Assembly (NCBI GenBank): GCA_002633025.1
Contig: NMRB01000889.1
Coordinates: forward strand, 113,112 to 177,111
DNA from: Notospermus geniculatus
Lineage: Eukaryota > Nemertea > Pilidiophora > Heteronemertea > Lineidae
DNA length: 64,000 nt
Direction: 5' to 3'
Below, piece by piece: positions 1 through 10,100 of this stretch. Both the position numbers and the translations under genes were made by a program. Within the stretch, counting starts at the first letter, position 1, and every line of letters begins with the position of its first letter. The notes under the pieces were generated by a model. The model was not told the origin of the DNA and searched no databases. It worked only from the letters and a program-made list of their open reading frames with translations.

Positions 1-179
1 CTGGCCCACATATTAGAATGCAAAATAGTCCTAAACCAGCATTTCAATAGTTGGAGCTAATACAAAATTCAAATTTCTGCTATTAGCAAACTCCATTCTT
101 GTACATGTAGAACTCCAACATGTCCAATTCTTCCATCAGATTCCTGACGGACCTACGCTGAATTCTTGCCTGTACATAC

Positions 180-2146
180 CTTGCAGGGTGTGCTAACCTC
201 AATCGACTCGCGCCGTTTGCGCTTTCCACTCGGACTGGGTGTTTTCAGAGCAGCATCCTGACGAATCTTTGAGAGCGAGTCCATAAGTTCTTTGTTGCGC
301 CTTCGTTCCTCCTGAAGAACAGAAAATGAGGAATTAAACACCCGTACACTCAAACAAAATTATGGAGGAATAGGCCTCAGCCCCTGGCCTATCCCCGATA
401 GGTAGCGGTATGTAACGATTCAGTGGATTCTGAGTTTAGTGTTCTCCAAACCAGTTAAAAAAAACGGCGGCCCGCCCCTCTTAAAAATACCGACGGCAAA
501 ATCCGCCCCTCTTAAAAACGGCCCGCCCCTCTTAAAAATTCGTCCGCCCCTCTTAAAAATTCATCCGCCTTAATATTTATGATTTAGATCGCTCATGCAT
601 CTCAGATGCTCAGAAAACACATCTCAGAGCACCTAAAATCCAAATTTCCAGACCCCCGCCAGAAGGCGCCTTCGGCTCCTCGATCGCGTGGTGGCTTCGG
701 CACCAGGCCTATCGCCGCCCCGCTTAGACCAGAACCCGTGGAGAACACTGAGTTGGTTAGTAATAGTAGCCCAGACTAGCATAGAGCTAGGCCTGATTTC
801 TTTGTCTCATGCACATGAGATCATAGGCTTTACACAGTTTGCAAAATTAGCGGCCGGCATTTTTTAGGGTTAAAATTAGCCGAATTTTCAAACTTGTTTT
901 TGAGGAGTGCTTTTTCCTGCCGACCATAAATTCTGCCCATTCATGCAGAAAGAAAAGATGTAAAGAAAATTAAGACTGCATCTTGGCAAAATCCAGAAAC
1001 AAAATGACAGTCCGCTAATTTTGCAATTTTTATGGTTGAACCATAAAGTTCATGGTTCATTTTTTCATTTCCATTAACTTCTGCAGTGTTCTCCACGGGT
1101 TTTGGTGTAAGAGGGGCGGCTGTGGGTGGTGTGCCGAAGGCACCGTGTGAGGCGCCTTCTGGCAGGGGGTCTGGCGGCCCTCCCCCACTGAAATTTTGAT
1201 CTTAGGTGCTCTGAGATGCATTTTCTGAGCATCTGAGATGCATAATTGAGCGATCTAAATCATAAATATTAGGGCGGACGAATTTTTAAGTGGGGCGGGC
1301 CGTTTTTAAGAGGGGCCGGGCGGATTTTGCCGTCGGTATTTTAAAGAGGGGCGGGCCGCTAGTTTTTTAACTGGTGTGGAGGACACTGCTTCTGGCGTGA
1401 AATAAACCCTCCCCCCTTTTTTCGGTCGCAGCTACATGTACACTATCTTGTTGCGGATGAAAATTTCTGCGCTTTTTTCCTTAAAATAATGATGGATAGG
1501 CCTAAAGATGAACATGATGAAGATTGAAGACGTGCAGGGGGGTGTATAATTTGTCCGAATTATAGAGGAAAAACTAACGTTATATTTAGGCCTATAGCCT
1601 ATTTACAATCGTCGAATTGAGATGATCAAGTTTTTAGGCCAAATTGAATTTTTTTCCAAGGCCTGGGCCAAAGAAGTTAGTAAGTAGGCCTACCCCCCCC
1701 CCATTTTGCCATTTTTGTCGTAAACGACGGTGAATTAGGCCCGGGCCTACATCTACATATGTAGGCCTACCGACCGGTAGGCCTAGGCCTAGGCCTAGGC
1801 CCCTACCTACGGTATGACACTGGGCCGAAATCACCGTGTGGGGACAGGTAAGCATGGTAAGGTAGGCCCCAGCAGAATATAGGACTAGGCCTAGGCCTAC
1901 CCCCCCTTACTCTAGGCCTTGGCCTAGCTATGGCCTATGTAGAGTGCAGTGCATACTTGCACAGGCACGTGCACGGATAGCCGGCCTTGCATGCCTGAAC
2001 ATGCTGAATAGCAGTCACGGCGTACAATTTTTTTAGCCTACCTGCAGCTCTTCAAGAACACGCTTATTCTCTTCCCTTTGCTGCTTGCTTTCCCTCAAAC
2101 TTTCTTCCAAGAGAACAACATAATCATCATTCATACGTACGGCCAT
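180..2146 (-). CDS. N-terminal two exons of an unidentified coiled-coil, probably nuclear protein (runs off left edge)
   Basis: Exon 1 is 2042-2146 (35 codons from ATG at 2146). It ends CTGCAG followed by the donor GTAGGC. Exon 2 is 180-311 (44 codons), with the acceptor TTCTTCAG before it and the donor GTATGT after it. Both junctions are phase 0, so the frame runs through the splice. The 79 visible residues start MAVRMNDDYVVLLEES. A strongly charged helix rich in Glu, Arg and Lys follows, crossing the exon junction without interruption (about residues 10-55) and looking like a coiled coil. Next comes a Ser/Pro segment and a basic cluster GKRKRRE (about residues 63-69) that resembles a nuclear localisation signal. 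The frame ends at a splice donor, so more exons lie to the left of the window. I do not recognise the family. The 1.73-kb intron contains two inverted copies of a MITE. Splicing phase and coiled-coil continuity support the model; the function is unknown. Confidence 0.7.
437..750. mobile_element. MITE, copy 1 of an inverted pair (TIR AGTGTTCTCC)
   Basis: This 314-bp segment starts TAGTGTTCTCC and ends GGAGAACACTG, so its ends are inverted repeats. A similar segment in opposite orientation lies at 1084-1388. Identical 5-bp words (gagtt) flank it at 432-436 and 750-754. It has no coding capacity. The interior contains short repeats of CGCCCCTCTTAAAAA and a core with CATCTCAGATGCTCAG and CCAGACCCCC. 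That core recurs in the CAGGCCCGGATCC elements at 3.3, 31 and 61 kb. It lies in the intron of the leftmost gene. Confidence 0.6.
751..1083. other. Intron sequence between the two inverted MITE copies
   Basis: AT-rich intron sequence of the leftmost minus-strand gene. I see no exon or repeat of its own here. It forms the loop of the large inverted repeat made by the MITE copies on either side. Confidence 0.4.
1084..1388. mobile_element. MITE, copy 2 of an inverted pair
   Basis: This copy starts CAGTGTTCTCC and ends GGACACTG, and is the reverse complement of most of 437-750. The 6-bp word cttctg is present directly on both sides (1078-1083 and 1389-1394), consistent with an imperfect or decayed target duplication. 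CAGTG-type termini suggest hAT, but the expected 8-bp duplication is not clean. The two copies could pair as a long hairpin in the intron RNA. Confidence 0.6.
1680..1850. repeat. Dispersed repeat with CGGTGAATTAGGCCC, plus AGGCCT-rich low complexity
   Basis: A C-run followed by GACGGTGAATTAGGCCC, then an AGGCCT tandem (about 1781-1802), then GGCCGAAATCACCG. The same order (C-run, GACGGTGAATTAGGCCC, GGCCGAAATC) recurs at about 4523-4590, so this is a dispersed family. Confidence 0.5.
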
Positions 2147-2149
2147 TGT

Positions 2150-2960
2150 AATTCAGAGAAATTTGAATAGATTTGATGAAATCAAGCTGTGAAGTGATGA
2201 CTGAAACGAAATCGGCGGTGTCGATAGTCTCACGCGGTCAGACTCTTACATTACCATTACAGAGTCTGACACCACTCGTGTATATTTTATGCACGGTCAA
2301 TACATTGAGAGAGCTAGCCGCAGCCGCATTTACGCACTTTTTTGTCATGTGAAAACACTTGTCATATGCAATGCATAAGTCATGTACTTACCGTACATCA
2401 CTGTACATAATATATGTATGCTATACAATGCTTCATATACCATGGCAGCAATATTTGCATCATGTGACTGCTACATTATTGTCATTCATTCATAGCGCGT
2501 CGATTCGGCCTGTCGCAACGTTCTGCGACCAGTAAAGCGAGATTTCACGAGATTTGGTCGAGTGGTGTCAGTCGCTCCGCGGGAAGCTACTCCAGCGCCG
2601 CGCGTGGCGACTGACTGAGTGAGTCTACGGTGTCGACAATGGAACTGAGACAAAGGATTCCAAAATTTGGCGCGAATTTACTGTGTCAGCCTCATTTTCG
2701 TATCGGCAATATTTTTCATTTTTAAGATTTCTTTCAGGCCTAAAACAACGCGTATTATCAAATGCATGAAAATATAAGAATCTACCATAACCTACCGCAA
2801 ATAATATTCACTTTGGCCATATTAGGCCCATTTCATGCTTGTTCAATCCCCAGATTCGAAACAGCGGCTGGGTGACCGAGACTACGTTTGGAAGAAATAT
2901 TGCAAATTCCCATAATGCACCACGCTGTCTCTTGCCGTTCAGCTGTTCTGAGTTCGCTGA
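2150..2960. promoter_or_regulatory. Putative divergent promoter region with E2F-like and ZNF143/STAF-like sites
   Basis: This stretch lies directly upstream of the start codon of the minus-strand gene (2146). It is richer in CpG than its surroundings, especially 2490-2640. It contains TTTGGCGCGAA at 2666-2676, a good match to the palindromic E2F consensus. ATTCCCATAATGCA at 2906-2919 resembles the ZNF143/STAF motif. A possible plus-strand first exon ends at the donor-like CACGGTAAGC near 3049. The motif matches are direct; divergent promoter function is inference. Confidence 0.35.
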
Positions 2961-3327
2961 GCTTTAAAATTTACCAATTTCTTTCCAAGTTACGCATCAA
3001 ATACATCCTCATTCAGTCGATGCAGTTCATCATATTCATTTGTTGCCACGGTAAGCATATTTTGCCGAATTAGGCCCTAAGTCGACTACAATTTCGATCA
3101 GCGTGCTAGCGAATGACCGTCGCCGTCGCTGTAGCTACGTGCATGCACATGTGCATGCATCGCATGCACGTTGTACCGGTAGGCCTGATCAGCTGATGAA
3201 GCACTGAGAGCATGAACAGTGGCATGCACTTGCACAGCATTAGCTACGTAGGGCTAGCCTTAAAGCGTTGTCGACGCGTACCTAACTAGGGCCTAGCCCC
3301 TTTACATGCAGGTAGGCCTAGGCCTAG

Positions 3328-3584
3328 CAGGCCCGGATCCAGAGGGGGGGNCCCCCCCTATTTTTTGAGGGTCAGTGATTTTTTTACTGCACTTTTTGGA
3401 AATCATCTAGTATTTCATGTCTAAGATGCTGGGAAATCGCATCTCAGGCTTTGATTTTTCAAATTTTCCCGGGGGAGGCCCCCAGACCCCCCTTCGTGTG
3501 CGCGCACTTGTGGTGTGAGCCAACTGAGGGCTTCGTCCTCGGGGTTGTGCCCCCCGTATTTCTAAATCCTGGATCCGGCTCCTG
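3328..3584. mobile_element. hAT-like non-autonomous element, CAGGCCCGGATCC family
   Basis: The ends are inverted: CAGGCCCGGATCC at 3328 and GGATCCGGCTCCTG ending at 3584. The interior has the family core: a TCTAAGATGCTGGGAAA-type stretch, then CCCCCAGACCCCC and a GC-rich segment. A single N at 3351 lies in a G/C homopolymer. The flanks are AGGCCT low complexity, so the target duplication cannot be read. Related copies are at 31072-31525 and 60948-61220. It has no coding capacity. Confidence 0.55.
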
Positions 3585-3691
3585 CCTAGGCCTACATGCA
3601 CCGCATGTTATACCGGTATGTAGGCCTATGTAAATTTGAACTTGCGCACACAGATCACTGATCAGATGATCCATTGAATTGATTTTTGGCC

Positions 3692-4181
3692 TGCCCTAGG
3701 GGGTCATGCTAATTACCGTCCACCACCGTCCTCCACCCTTTTTGTACTGTTATTGTACAGTCTTCCACCTCAATATTTATTTAAAACATCTTTTCTTTAT
3801 CTTTCTCTCAAAAAATAATGTAAACCGCATCAGAATCACTGAGAATATTCTGTTTTTTGTCATCGTCCACCACCACGATTCTTCAATCAGTGCCACCCTC
3901 GGACGCCAATGGAACCAGGTTTGATGGCAATGTAGTTCTTGAACTCACCACCCAATGGTGGCGCTGACTGACGAATCGTGGTGGTGGACGATGAAAAAAA
4001 CAGAAAATTCTGTGATATTGTCAGCGATTTTGATGCGGTTTACATTATTGTTTGAGAGAGAGATAAAGAAAAGATGTTTTAAATAAATATTGAGGTGGAA
4101 AACTGTACAATAACAGTACAAAAAGGGTGGAGGACGGTGGTAGACGGTGGTGGACGGTAATTAGCATGACCGTGCCCTAGG
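3692..4181. mobile_element. Mutator-like foldback element with 9-bp target duplication
   Basis: The element proper is 3701-4172 (472 bp). It is almost entirely two inverted arms of about 200 bp (3701-3898 and 3955-4172) around a loop of about 56 bp. The ends read GGGTCATGCTAATTACCGTC and its near-exact complement. The 9-bp word TGCCCTAGG is present on both sides (3692-3700 and 4173-4181). Long terminal inverted repeats with 9-bp duplications are typical of Mutator-like transposons. I see no transposase, so it would depend on an enzyme encoded elsewhere. Confidence 0.7.
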
Positions 4182-4499
4182 TCATTGTTTAGTTTCGAGG
4201 CCGGACGGGAGGAAAATGGCACCTGTTTTTTAATACAATCTGGATAGAATGCACATCATTTTATGAACACTGCAGTGCATGTAGGCCCTAATGGTAACTG
4301 GTGATTTCGGCCTACATTGTTTGTAGTACCGGTATTTAGGCCCCAGTTCATGAGTTGGGCCTAAATTACCTTGTATGCCCGCTTTGTCCGAGTGATTTCA
4401 CTTCAGCCATTGGCCTACCTACATGTACGTCAATTGTTTTTGCCTAAGTAGAATAAGAATGCCTAGGTAGAATACGAATTTATTTAGACCAGCCACCTC

Positions 4500-4640
4500 C
4501 TGTAGGCTAGATGGATTATTTCCCCCCCCCCCCTTATTTGTCTGACGGTGAATTAGGCCCGAGCCGTAATCACCGTTGGCCGAAATCGCATGAAATCCAT
4601 GTAGTGTAAATATTGGGGGGGGGGGAGGGTCTCCCACCCA
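4500..4640. repeat. Second copy of the CGGTGAATTAGGCCC dispersed repeat
   Basis: A C-run at about 4524 is followed by GACGGTGAATTAGGCCC and GGCCGAAATCGC, then a G-run. It matches the order seen at 1680-1850. The gene-free stretch from here to 5580 is AT-rich (4785-4975 is very rich in AAAATAA words) and shows nothing else I can name. Confidence 0.4.
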
Positions 4641-5583
4641 GGCCCCATTCTTTCTAGGCCAGAGGGTACATTCTTCGCCATGTATTGTAACTACATGTAG
4701 TTTTAAGATGAATACTTTCGTTTGTTTTTGTTGAACTGTATCATGTTAAACGGGTCAGACATTTATATTCCTGGAAAATTTTGGAAAGGGGCTGTTCATT
4801 TTCCTCACTTGAGGCGACACTTATTTTATTTCTTGTTTTACGGATCCGCCGCACTTATTTTTCCGATTTTGGAAAATAAAAATAATTGAAAAAATGGCAT
4901 CATTTTTTGCCGCCGCCCACAAACTGATTACCCGATCAATAAAAATAAAAATAATGGAAAAAAACGCTTTATTATTTTACCGCCGACATGCTGGACGAAA
5001 CTTGCCTGACGAAAATAATTCACAGCGGTTGTAACAATAATTCTCGTTCCCATTCATTGAGTGAATTTTATTATATTTTTGTACATTTTTATTTTNAATC
5101 CAAATGGACAGGGTCTCTAATAGCCATTGAATATAGAGTGTTCTAATAGCCATTGTATAATGCCCTATCAAAGTGAGCATGTGGTTTTCCTTGGATTTTA
5201 CTTGTGGTCAGTGAATGGTCTATTTCCCATACCAAACATTCCTTTGATGTCACCTCTAGCCTGAGTCAGACTATAGATGTCACACTCAGTAATGGCTTGC
5301 ATGGAAGACGTGGAACCATCATTTGAATATGCGGACTAAAGTGCTGTTCTGCATCAAAATTCCCGAAAAACAGTCATGGATATCTGGAAAATATCCCTTG
5401 GAAAAATGTGGAAAAGCCATGGAATTAGTCTCAGGCATGTCAGGGGCTGTACAATACAAAATCCATTAGAAATGTCACATTTTTGGTTCCACAGAGCAAA
5501 ATCCAGGTTGCATTTTAGACCAAATGGTCATGAACTTTGAGCCCCGTTGAAAACTGGGTTTGTTCTTTAAAATCTGGAAGTCA

Positions 5584-5704
5584 GGGCCCATATTCATAAA
5601 ACCTTGCTAGGATTAGCTTGCTGCTAAAGTGCCTACGTGTAGTTTGTACAGGCCAATGTACATAACTAGCAAGCAACTAAGCTAGGAAGGTTTTATGAAT
5701 GGGC
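5584..5704. mobile_element. Hairpin MITE, GGGCCCATATTCATAAA family
   Basis: Starts GGGCCCATATTCATAAAACC and ends with its near complement GGTTTTATGAATGGGC. The whole 121-bp segment folds on itself. Relatives with similar ends lie at 17581-17714 and 54508-54613. It is non-coding. Confidence 0.6.
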
Positions 5705-5860
5705 ACAGATGTACTGGATTTGGAGACCTTGATGTTAGCCAAACCTCTCCTGACCTGGATAACCTCCCCTGTTGTCTACTTCCGATAATGTGTATTCTTT
5801 TCCAAAAATAGCTGAAGCTGCCATTCCACATTCCCTGAACTGGTCTAAATCAAGTCGAGA

Positions 5861-7006
5861 ATGGAAGTTGAAGAAGAGAGGAAACAACCACTGCCGCAGG
5901 ACAAGCATGTACGATCGGTAGCTGCCAAGAAAAAATCTCGACAAGAATGGAAGAAAAAGCAGAGGCAACGTAAAAAAGAGAAAAAACAACAAGCTGAAAA
6001 GGAGAAGGCTGATGAGGTTGCCTCCCTGCAGAAAGACGTGGTCGAGTACAAAAGGAGGATTGCAGGATTGAAATGTCAGTTGTTGTCAAGAGTTAACCCA
6101 CCTGCTTCATTCAGGAAGCTGACATCAACACCGCACATGCCACAGCTGACAAAAACTGTCAATTCATCACGTTGTTTCAAAAGGACTGTGGGAGGCGCAT
6201 CCAAAACTCCACTCATTTCTAATTTGCCATGTTTCACGCAACTTTCTGATGCTGTTGTATCTGACAAATTAGTGAACAATGAAAAAGTGTTTCTGGGTAG
6301 AGGTTCTTTTGGCTCTGTGCATGTTGGTTTCATGTCAAACCTGAACAAGACTGTTGCTGTAAAGACCATAGACAGTGATCACAAAATGGTAATACAGGAA
6401 GCCCAAATTATGCAGTTGCTTTGCCAACACACGGCGTTTCCATACATCTTTGGTATTCTGCTCCAGAGAAAGGCCATTGTGATGGAATACATCGGAGGAG
6501 AAGACCCGCACTTCTCATCAGAAACACTAAGCAACAATCTGAGAAATCCCAACATCAGTAATTTGCAGTGGATAAACCTGTCACAGGATATTGCCAATGG
6601 AATAAACTTCATGCACGGTAAAGGGATTCTCCACAATGATTTAAAAGAAAATAACATCATGTTGGCAAGGAACGCAAGCTCTGCTGAGTTAAATGCTAAG
6701 ATTATCGACTTCGGGAAAGCGACTTCAGTAACCAGCCCTCGTGTTTATAATTTATCACCAGAGGAACGTAACCTGTACAACAAAAACTACAGACACTTGG
6801 CGCATGAACTACGAAATGTTCCTGATTCTGCTCAAAGCCCAGTGACGGACATGTATTCGTATGGAAGGATTGTCAAGTGCATCGGTTACCTGAGGAACAT
6901 TGCGGGGTTGGTTACCTTGTCACAAAAGTGCAAGAACATAGACCCATCTGCAAGACCAAACTTTGAAAGTGCTTTGGGATGCCTTGCTTCTCTTCTCCGT
7001 TTGTAA
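5861..7006 (+). CDS. Intronless protein-kinase-like protein with N-terminal basic coiled coil
   Basis: A 381-aa ORF starting at the first ATG after an in-frame TAA. Residues 20-75 are Lys/Glu/Gln-rich and look like a coiled coil. A kinase fold follows from about 140 to 380. It has the glycine loop GRGSFGSV (146-153), Lys168 in AVK, a candidate helix-C Glu180, HND at 258-260 with Lys262 and Asn265, DFG at 283-285, AHEL in place of APE (314-317), Asp330 in TDMYSYG, and Arg365 near the end. All core catalytic residues are present. The Arg of HRD is Asn, so it is a non-RD kinase with a possibly altered activation mode. Ser/Thr versus Tyr specificity cannot be decided. The single exon suggests a retrocopy or a transposon-borne gene. 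It lies 147 bp upstream of the transposase start on the same strand, with no AATAAA in between. Confidence 0.8.
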   Translation: MEVEEERKQPLPQDKHVRSVAAKKKSRQEWKKKQRQRKKEKKQQAEKEKADEVASLQKDVVEYKRRIAGLKCQLLSRVNPPASFRKLTSTPHMPQLTKTVNSSRCFKRTVGGASKTPLISNLPCFTQLSDAVVSDKLVNNEKVFLGRGSFGSVHVGFMSNLNKTVAVKTIDSDHKMVIQEAQIMQLLCQHTAFPYIFGILLQRKAIVMEYIGGEDPHFSSETLSNNLRNPNISNLQWINLSQDIANGINFMHGKGILHNDLKENNIMLARNASSAELNAKIIDFGKATSVTSPRVYNLSPEERNLYNKNYRHLAHELRNVPDSAQSPVTDMYSYGRIVKCIGYLRNIAGLVTLSQKCKNIDPSARPNFESALGCLASLLRL

Positions 7007-7153
7007 AGACCAAAAGAACCAGCCACACCAGCAGAGCAATTGCCGATTATTTTTTTTCAGTGTGGAACATTTGTGATGTGCTTTATTCTGAGTGAACTTA
7101 CTTTAGTATGTGATTTTATTTTCACCTTGTTTCGGACTAATTTGACATTCCAG

Positions 7154-10100
7154 ATGGACAGGAAAAAGGGATCCAAAAAGTACGAATGCCAAGTTTGCCA
7201 TGTGGAATTCCCAAAGAGGTCATTCACGAGGCATAAGAGGGAATTCTTTGATTTTTCGACAAAAGCCTGGAGACACCACACTGTCCTTACATCACCCGGT
7301 TTATCACGTTGCAAGACTGCAGGCCAGAATCAGCACAAACAGAAATACAATCCTTTCGAGGACATCAGTTCTACATCAGAGTCTGAACATGAAGGTAGGT
7401 GCATCCCTGTTCAAAATTTATCCTAGCTGACCAGTTGAATAATATTATAAATAATCACTACATGTAGATAGATGAAGTGCTTCTGCGTGTACATGTATTT
7501 CAATGAAAGTTACCGTACCGGTATGTTGTTTGGTGATTCATGAAAGGTACCACTTGCTAATTTGTTGCATCATGAATGTGACAATCGCACAACATACATG
7601 TACTAATAGGTTGGTGATGGCACAAATCAGCAAAGTGTCAACTTTTTACGAGTCGCAACAAGCTTAATTTAAACCAGGGGACCACCAGTGTTCTAGCCAG
7701 AAATTTTTCCCAAACATGGTGGGATTACTGCATGATGTACATGTACATGTTGTACATACATCATACATGTATTCCTATGATTTTAATGCCGTGGATTTGC
7801 AAACAGGGTGGAAGTTCAAGCAGGGTGGTGTAACAGAAATTTTGAACCAGGCCTTTCTGTTTGCACCCCTTAAACGGAAAGGCCTGCTGAACTTTGAACA
7901 GAGTGGTAGCCTACCGCCTCTTAAGGCCTGGCGAGAGCAGAACGTTGGGCACATGAGGACAATGAGCGTGACAGTGCAGGATTTATGAATCTTCTTTGCT
8001 GCCATCAGTTGCAGAGATAGCATTGAAAAAGTGAGAAAAAAATTATGGTGTCACTTTTTATACAATGTACATGTACTTGAATTTTCAGGAGCACCCAATC
8101 TGTCTGCACGGTTGAAGGAGACACTGCAGCAAAATGCAACCCACGACTTCACTGTAGACGAATTTGAGGATGAAAGTGACGGGGCATTAGAAACGGACAA
8201 TCCAGCTGACATTTTCATGGTGAGTTTCAAGTTATGGAGACAGGAGTGTGGAGTCAAACAGTCAACAGCACTGCATCTGCAAAATACTGTCATTAGTCGG
8301 ACTGTGGTCGTTGACAGAATAGTGCAATGGAAAACTGCTGTCTGTCACCTCTGTGGAACTGGCTTCGATCCCTTGTAAACATGGGCCGACCACACAGAAA
8401 GTCTGTACTTTTGGTGCCTGTCAGCGGTTTAGTTACTGGTATGCATTGTACGGTAACTAACTGCCGATAGGCGACGGTAGCATTATCGTACTTCCTGTGC
8501 GGTTGGCCCTGGTCTTTTTGTGATTTTGAGGGCGACTTGCTCTAATGGTGCATGTTCTCTCCAGGCATGTGGGTTTCCTGCTACCGTAAAATTTGCCCAG
8601 TTCTCTACAACAGAGCCAAAATTGCCATTCAGCACGGAGCTCTCAATTCAGTATTTTGAAGAAAAAAACATAAAAAATCAATTGTAGGCTTAGCTGTCTG
8701 GATAGTCAATGTAAATTGGTCTTTCTTAAGTTAAGCAGGCTTTTCTTTTAACCCGGCGCAATCGCGCCCACACCCCATTGTGCTGACAAAATTTCATTCC
8801 TGCGCGATCAATCGAGCCAGTTGTCATAATTGTCATAATTATTATGACAACTGGCTCGATTGATCGCGCAGGATGAGTTTTTTGGAGAGTGAAAAGCTCC
8901 CCATGCTAATTGTTTGAGAGCGATCAACAGTTCTTGGTTGATCTCATAAAAATAAAAGCCTGGTTAAGGTTGGTTTTGTCAAGGGTTCTACAATAAACAG
9001 TTGTTGGTGCTTTTTTACCATGTTTACCAAAGATGAAAAGGGTCGAAGAAGAAAATAAAACGTCATATCCAAAGACACTCGAAAGGCATTCCATGCATAC
9101 AGCCTGAAACGAAGGGATGTTTTTTGAAATAAATATTAAGACACAATATCCAATTCCAATTTGTCAAGAGTTTATTTATTCATACATTTCAGAATGATGA
9201 GCATGCATATATTTTTGAAAGTGACGAAAATGGCGGTAGCAAACAAGACAGTGCAGCTGATACATCCGATCCATCCGAGGGTGAAGCTGAAGCCGTTGAA
9301 GATTCCGATTCTGGTCCAGAGGACATGATCGATCTAGGTGAACCAATCCGGCCCAAAGTGGCCAGAAAGTCAAAATATGCATCTGTAAATTCATTGTTGT
9401 GGTATATTGTGTACTTTACCCTATACTGGAAGGCTGTGGTGAATTTGAGCGACAATGGACTTGAGTGGTTACTTCGTTTTCATTTTCAGCTATTCAATTT
9501 TCTTGGCCTTCACATTGATTCCGAATTTTTAACCGAGTTAGCTCTTCTGTTCCCTACATCTGTCTACATGCTGAGGCAACTTGCCCAGGTGGACAGGGAT
9601 GATTTTACCAAATATGCAGTATGTCCGAAGTGCACATTTTTGTATCCATTTGATAGATGTACAGAAATAGTGAATGGAGTGGAGAAAGGGAAATTGTGCA
9701 ATAGTAAAGTTTTGGGTGGGCGGGGAGCTGGTAGAACATGCAATTCACCTCTTGTAAAGCAAGTTCTTTTGAAGAATACTGTGAAGTTTTATCCACTCAA
9801 GGTGTTTTGCTTCAAGAGTATCATTAATGAGCTGGAAAACATTCTTCAGCGGTCTGGATTTGCTGACTTGTGTGAAGAATGGAGAAACCATATTGATTTG
9901 GATGGTACAGAAGGGGGCATATTCCGTGATGTATATGATGGGGCCGTCTGGAAAGACTTCCAGTATTATAATGGCGAACCTTTCTTGTCCAGTAGTCGAA
10001 ATCTAGGTCTAATGATGAATATTGACTGGTTTCAACCCTTTAAAAACCGGTCTGATTACTCTGTTGGTGCTATTTATTTTGTGATCCTGAATTTACCTAG

